NCBI RefSeq assembly: GCF_006716565.1
Contig: NZ_VFPG01000001.1
Location: 1,426,001 to 1,490,000 of the forward strand
Direction: 5' to 3'
From: Nocardia bhagyanarayanae
Lineage (GTDB): Bacteria > Actinomycetota > Actinomycetes > Mycobacteriales > Mycobacteriaceae
Length of the DNA: 64,000 bases
The notes under the pieces are model-generated. The model worked only from the letters and a program-made list of their open reading frames with translations. It made no database searches and was not told the DNA's origin. Below are positions 60,636 through 64,000 of the stretch, piece after piece. Position numbers and translations under genes: made by a program. Position 1 is the first letter of the stretch; each line of letters starts with the position of its first letter.

Positions 60636-62099
60636 GTGAGCACCACCCAGGAGCTACCCCGGTTGCATTCGGCGAGCGGCCGCTGGATTCTGCTCGCCAC
60701 CATCCTCGGTTCCTCGGTCGCGTCGCTGGACGCCACCGTCGTCAACATCGCGCTGCCGCGCATCGGGGAGTCGCTCGACACCGATGTGGCCGGTCTGCAA
60801 TGGACGCTCAACGGCTACACCCTGACGCTGGCCTCGTTCATCCTGCTCGGCGGCTCGCTCGGCGACAAGCTCGGCAGGCGCAAGGTCTTCGTCTGGGGCG
60901 CCGTCGGTTTCGCGGTCACCTCGGTGCTGTGCGCGGCGGCGGTGAACATCGAGATGCTGGTGGCGGCGCGGGTGTTGCAGGGCGTTGCGGGGGCGATGCT
61001 CACCCCGGGCAGCCTCGCGCTGATCTCCTCGTCGCTCGACGAACGCGACCGGGGCGCGGCGATCGGGCTGTGGTCCGGTTTCGGCGGTGTGGCGGGCGCG
61101 CTCGGGCCGTTCCTCGGTGGCTGGCTGATCGACTGGGTGGGCTGGCAGTCCATCTTCCTCATCAACGTGCCGCTGGTCGCCGTGGTCGTGGTCCTCGCGC
61201 TGCGCCACGTGCCGGAGAGCTTCGACCCGAATGCCCCCGCGCGGCTGGACATACCCGGCGCGGTGGTGGTCGCGCTGGCCCTCGGCGCGCTGACCTTCGG
61301 GCTGATCGACGCGATGCCGCTGCTGGCCCTGTCCGGCGTGCTGCTGCTCGCGGTCTTCGTGGTGATCGAGGTACGCAGCGACCATCCGCTGGTGCCGCCG
61401 GCGCTGTTCCGTTCCCGGGTGTTCACCGCGGCCAACCTGGTGACGCTGGCCGTCTACGCCGCGCTCGGCGGCGTCTTCTTCCTGCTCGTTATGGAGCTCC
61501 AGCTGGTGGCGGGCTACTCGCCGCTGATGTCCGGGTTGGCCACGGTGCCGATCACGCTGATCATGCTCGCGCTGTCCGCGCCCGCCGGGCGATGGGCCCA
61601 GGCGCACGGGCCGCGCGTCCCGATGACGCTCGGGCCCTTGCTGGCCGCGGCGGGATTGATCCTGCTGCTGCGCATCGGGCCGGCCGCCGGATACGTCGGC
61701 GACGTGCTGCCCGGCGTGGTGGTCTTCGGGCTCGGGCTCGCCGTGCTCGTCGCCCCGCTGACGGGCGCCGTGCTCGGCGCGGTGCCCGCGTCCGAGGCCG
61801 GGATCGCCTCCGGCGTGAACAACGCCGTGGCGCGGACCGCCCAGCTGCTCGCCGTCGCCGCGCTGCCCGGGTTGGCGGGGATCTCCGGCTCGCTCACCGA
61901 CCCGGCCGCGTTCGACGACGGGTTCGAGACCGCGATGTGGATCTGCGTCGGGCTGCTGGCCGCCGGCGCGCTGATCGCCGCCGTGCTGCTTCGTCCGCCG
62001 CGCCGGGCGCCGGACCCCGCGAGCGTCGAGTGTCTGCCGCAGTGCGCGGTGGCGGGTCCGGCCGTCGCGCCGCGGCAACGGGTGACGCACTCCGCATAA
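60636..62099 (+). CDS. MFS drug exporter, DHA2 (EmrB/QacA) type
   Basis: A 487-residue, 14-helix MFS exporter of the EmrB/QacA group, which typically exports drugs or cell-envelope lipids using proton gradient. Family marks are SLDATVVNIALPRI in helix 1, LGGSLGDKLGRRKVFVWG (motif A), ARVLQGVAGAMLTPGSLALI and SGFGGVAGALGPFLGGWL (motif C). The last 30 residues are a soluble tail. GTG or ATG at 60636, 16 bases after the lipoprotein stop, suggests co-transcription. Confidence 0.93.
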   Translation: MSTTQELPRLHSASGRWILLATILGSSVASLDATVVNIALPRIGESLDTDVAGLQWTLNGYTLTLASFILLGGSLGDKLGRRKVFVWGAVGFAVTSVLCAAAVNIEMLVAARVLQGVAGAMLTPGSLALISSSLDERDRGAAIGLWSGFGGVAGALGPFLGGWLIDWVGWQSIFLINVPLVAVVVVLALRHVPESFDPNAPARLDIPGAVVVALALGALTFGLIDAMPLLALSGVLLLAVFVVIEVRSDHPLVPPALFRSRVFTAANLVTLAVYAALGGVFFLLVMELQLVAGYSPLMSGLATVPITLIMLALSAPAGRWAQAHGPRVPMTLGPLLAAAGLILLLRIGPAAGYVGDVLPGVVVFGLGLAVLVAPLTGAVLGAVPASEAGIASGVNNAVARTAQLLAVAALPGLAGISGSLTDPAAFDDGFETAMWICVGLLAAGALIAAVLLRPPRRAPDPASVECLPQCAVAGPAVAPRQRVTHSA

Positions 62100-62104
62100 C
62101 GGAA

Positions 62105-62130
62105 AGGAGCGGGCGATGTCGCCCGCTCCT
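62105..62130. terminator. Bidirectional hairpin terminator
   Basis: AGGAGCGGGCGA (62105-62116) pairs perfectly with 62119-62130, a 12-bp stem. It lies between the converging MFS and protease genes, six bases after the MFS stop. Confidence 0.85.
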
Positions 62131-62151
62131 CGTCGTCTGTGCCGTGGCCGA

Positions 62152-62826
62152 TCAGATCGGCATGAAACCCGCGCCTGGGCCGCCCCGCGCGTTGAGATCG
62201 TTCATGATCGCGCTCATGTTGGTGCCGACCTCCGGGCCGAAGCACGCGATCGCCAGGTAGGCGTTCACCATGCCGACCAGGGTCGTGCCCGCGACCACGG
62301 GTGCGCCGGAATCGCCTTCGACGACGCACATCTGGGTCCAGGTCTCGATATTGGTGCCGAACACGTCGCCGTAGGTGATGCCGCAGGTGTTGCCGGTGGT
62401 GCGGCCTTCCTTGCAGACGATCATCGGGAACTGGGCCGGTCCGCCGATGCCGGTGATGGTGACGTTGCCGATCCGGTTGACCGGGGTGATCGCGCCCGGC
62501 TCGAACTCGATGACGGCGTAGTCGAGCTCCGCGTTGGAGTAGACGAAGCGACCGATCACACCCGCCTCGCGATCGACCTCGGCGTACACCTGCGCGCCCG
62601 GGTCACCGCAGTGTCCGGCCGTGAGCCCGACCAGTCTGCCCGCGTTGTCGTGACCAACCGTGGTGACGGTGCACTCGAACATGTTGTCGATGACGATGCC
62701 GGATCCGCCCCCGATCACCGGCGGACCGGGCGCGGCCACCGAGGGGCCCGCGCCCGTCCCGAGCAGCGCCGCACCGAGGGCGACGGCGAAGACGGCGTTG
62801 GCCACCTTGGCGAGTTTGCTGAACAT
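62152..62826 (-). CDS. Secreted S1-type serine protease
   Basis: A 224-residue chymotrypsin-fold protein. The signal peptide is NAVFAVALGAALLG ending near SVAAPGPP. The catalytic triad can be read in order: His in LTAGHCG, Asp in AELDYAVIEF and Ser in EGDSGAPVV. Four cysteines (FECTV, HCGD, CKEGR, CVVEGD) suggest disulfides. It is intact and probably secreted. ATG 62826 was chosen for GGAGGG, although the spacing is only two bases; ATG 62871 is possible but has no ribosome binding site. Confidence 0.88.
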   Translation of the reverse strand: MFSKLAKVANAVFAVALGAALLGTGAGPSVAAPGPPVIGGGSGIVIDNMFECTVTTVGHDNAGRLVGLTAGHCGDPGAQVYAEVDREAGVIGRFVYSNAELDYAVIEFEPGAITPVNRIGNVTITGIGGPAQFPMIVCKEGRTTGNTCGITYGDVFGTNIETWTQMCVVEGDSGAPVVAGTTLVGMVNAYLAIACFGPEVGTNMSAIMNDLNARGGPGAGFMPI

Positions 62827-63305
62827 GTCCCTCCAGAAGTCGGAAGCCCGCACGATATCAATCTGTCGCATACATCGTGTCAGTATTCGGTCTCGGGCGC
62901 GTCTCGTACCGGTGGGTGCCGCCGAATCGTGATCGTGATAGCTAGGATCTATAACAAAGGTCGTCGGAGGACACGCCCAATGCGTTTCCAATCGGCATCG
63001 GACGTATTCGCGAGGCCTTGGAAAAGGCGTCACTTTTAGATGAATACTTTCCGCGTAATTGATCGGTGATAGAAGACGATGCCCATATAGAGGCACTTCA
63101 ACTGTAACCTGTTCTAAAATTTGGACACTTTATTTTGGGACGCAAGACAAAGGCGCGACGGTGTGCTCGAGGGCTTTTCCCGACAGTGACTCGCATCTAT
63201 GACTGCAATCACATGAGGATGGTGTGTTCCGCACTACTCCGTAGTAAGGTGCGTCAAGCAAACAAGTCGTCGGGGTGAGCAACCGGCGTCGAGAGGGGTT
63301 AGCCA
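62827..63305. promoter_or_regulatory. AT-rich divergent region before mce locus
   Basis: A 479-base gap. Between about 62940 and 63140 the sequence is much richer in A and T than anything else in the window except the oriC unwinding stretch (for example TTCTAAAATTTGGACAC at 63112-63128). It separates the protease gene from yrbE and probably carries promoters for both. A small inverted repeat ACTACTCCGTAGT lies at 63233-63245. GAGGGG at 63293-63298 is the yrbE ribosome binding site. No gene is seen. Confidence 0.55.
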
Positions 63306-64000
63306 GTGCAGTCGACCAAGAGTCCTCCCACGGGATCACGGATAAGTGAAGCGGTCGATTGGACGAGGTCGTACTGGGAAGACCATCCCAAGCGGTCACT
63401 GGAGACCTTCGGCCGACAGATCACGATGGGTATCGCCGCGGTAGCGGAACTGGTCCTCGCCATCTTCCGGCGCCGGTTCCCCTTCGGTGAATTCGTGCGT
63501 CAGTGCGCCTTCATGGCCAATGTTGCCGCGGCGCCCACACTGCTCGTCGCGATTCCGATCGGCGTCATCGTCTCGATCCAGGTCGGCGCCGTGGCCGGAC
63601 AGGTCGGCGCGACGTCGTTCATCGGCGCGGCCAACGGCCTCGGCATCATCCAGCAGGGCGCACCGCTTGTCACCTCGATCATGATCGCGGGCGCGGTCGG
63701 CTCGGCCATCTGCGCCGATCTCGGCTCGCGCACCATCCGCGAGGAGATCGACGCCATGAAGGTGATGGGCGTGGACCCCATGCGCCGCCTCGTCGCACCG
63801 CGGCTCGGCGCCGCGATGCTGGTCAGCGTCCTGCTTTGCGGCTTCGTCGTCTTCGTCGGCTTCCTGACCGGCTACATCTTCAACATCTTCGCCCAGGGCG
63901 GTACGCCAGGTTCGTACGTCAGCACCTTCTCCTCGTTCGCCGTGACCCGCGATCTGCTCGTCGCGCTGGTGAAGTCGCTGATCTTCGGTCTGCTTGCCGC
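63306..64000 (+). CDS. YrbE/MlaE-type permease of an mce operon, 5' part
   Basis: The first 231 codons of a YrbE (MlaE permease) protein; the frame runs off the window end. It has KRSLETFGRQITMGIAAVAE, then helices LLVAIPIGVIVSIQVGAVAG and LVTSIMIAGAVGSAICADLG, and the family motif TIREEIDAMKVMGVDPMRRLVAPR. In actinobacteria yrbEA and yrbEB head mce operons that import lipids such as cholesterol or fatty acids, driven by MceG. GTG 63306 with GAGGGG seven bases upstream. The product start is VQSTKSPPTG. Confidence 0.95.
   Translation, partial: MQSTKSPPTGSRISEAVDWTRSYWEDHPKRSLETFGRQITMGIAAVAELVLAIFRRRFPFGEFVRQCAFMANVAAAPTLLVAIPIGVIVSIQVGAVAGQVGATSFIGAANGLGIIQQGAPLVTSIMIAGAVGSAICADLGSRTIREEIDAMKVMGVDPMRRLVAPRLGAAMLVSVLLCGFVVFVGFLTGYIFNIFAQGGTPGSYVSTFSSFAVTRDLLVALVKSLIFGLLA

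Noticed and set aside
63130..63399. An 89-codon minus-strand frame before the mce locus.
   Set aside because: It overlaps the clear yrbE start region and lacks a ribosome binding site.

Overview
The window is chromosomal DNA from a high-GC actinomycete of the Nocardiaceae, most probably Nocardia. The evidence is gene content and order. The dnaA-dnaN-recF-DUF721-gyrB-gyrA-DUF3566-tRNA-Ile-tRNA-Ala block, the rpmH-rnpA-yidD-yidC-khpB-rsmG-parA-parB block and the cwlM-trxA-trxB-rsmA-sigM-murJ(pseudokinase)-DUF6049-mutT4-pcnA block all match the mycobacterial/nocardial origin neighbourhood. The window ends in the first gene of an mce-type locus. Species was not determined.

Layout. 1-2.2 kb: the 3' end of a class I photolyase gene, an unrecognised protein, and tRNA-Ala(TGC) and tRNA-Ile(GAT) with a tiny DLW-39 membrane peptide gene between them. 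2.5-16 kb: on the minus strand, the replication-initiation and topoisomerase genes, with an alpha/beta hydrolase gene inserted between DUF721 and gyrB. The dnaA-dnaN gap (13068-13899) is oriC. It has an AT-rich unwinding stretch, DnaA-trio-like TAG repeats, DnaA boxes and four copies of a 17-bp composite module. More DnaA boxes lie upstream of dnaA, in the recF-DUF721 gap and upstream of the hydrolase. 16.5-26.4 kb: on the plus strand, ribosomal protein L34, RNase P protein, membrane insertion, 16S methylation and ParAB segregation genes. Seven parS-like sites are scattered from rsmG to parA. The rsmG-parA gap also holds a DUF5984 gene and about 95 tandem copies of a degenerate 13-bp unit.

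26.6-41.6 kb: cell-envelope control (GNAT protein, CwlM, thioredoxin pair, SigM/RsmA, MurJ-pseudokinase, DUF6049, MutT4) and the CCA-adding enzyme. A 92-bp palindromic element lies between mutT4 and pcnA. 41.6-64 kb is accessory: the 5-oxoprolinase genes pxpABC (pxpB carries an outlying parS-like site), secreted DUF4185 and acidic DxDxDG proteins, two MFS transporters, Nudix, pirin, an XRE/DUF397 pair with a palindromic operator candidate, an M13 metallopeptidase, a decayed sugar importer (degenerate ATPase plus frameshifted binding-protein remnant), an L,D-transpeptidase, a P450, small exported proteins, an S1-type protease and the start of an mce/yrbE operon.

DnaA, DnaN, RecF and gyrase act at or behind the origin. 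ParA/ParB and the parS field segregate it. RnpA, YidD, YidC and KhpB serve RNA processing and membrane insertion. CwlM, MurJ, SigM and the L,D-transpeptidase serve peptidoglycan. The least explained items are the 13-bp array inside the parS field and the paired 17-bp modules in oriC.
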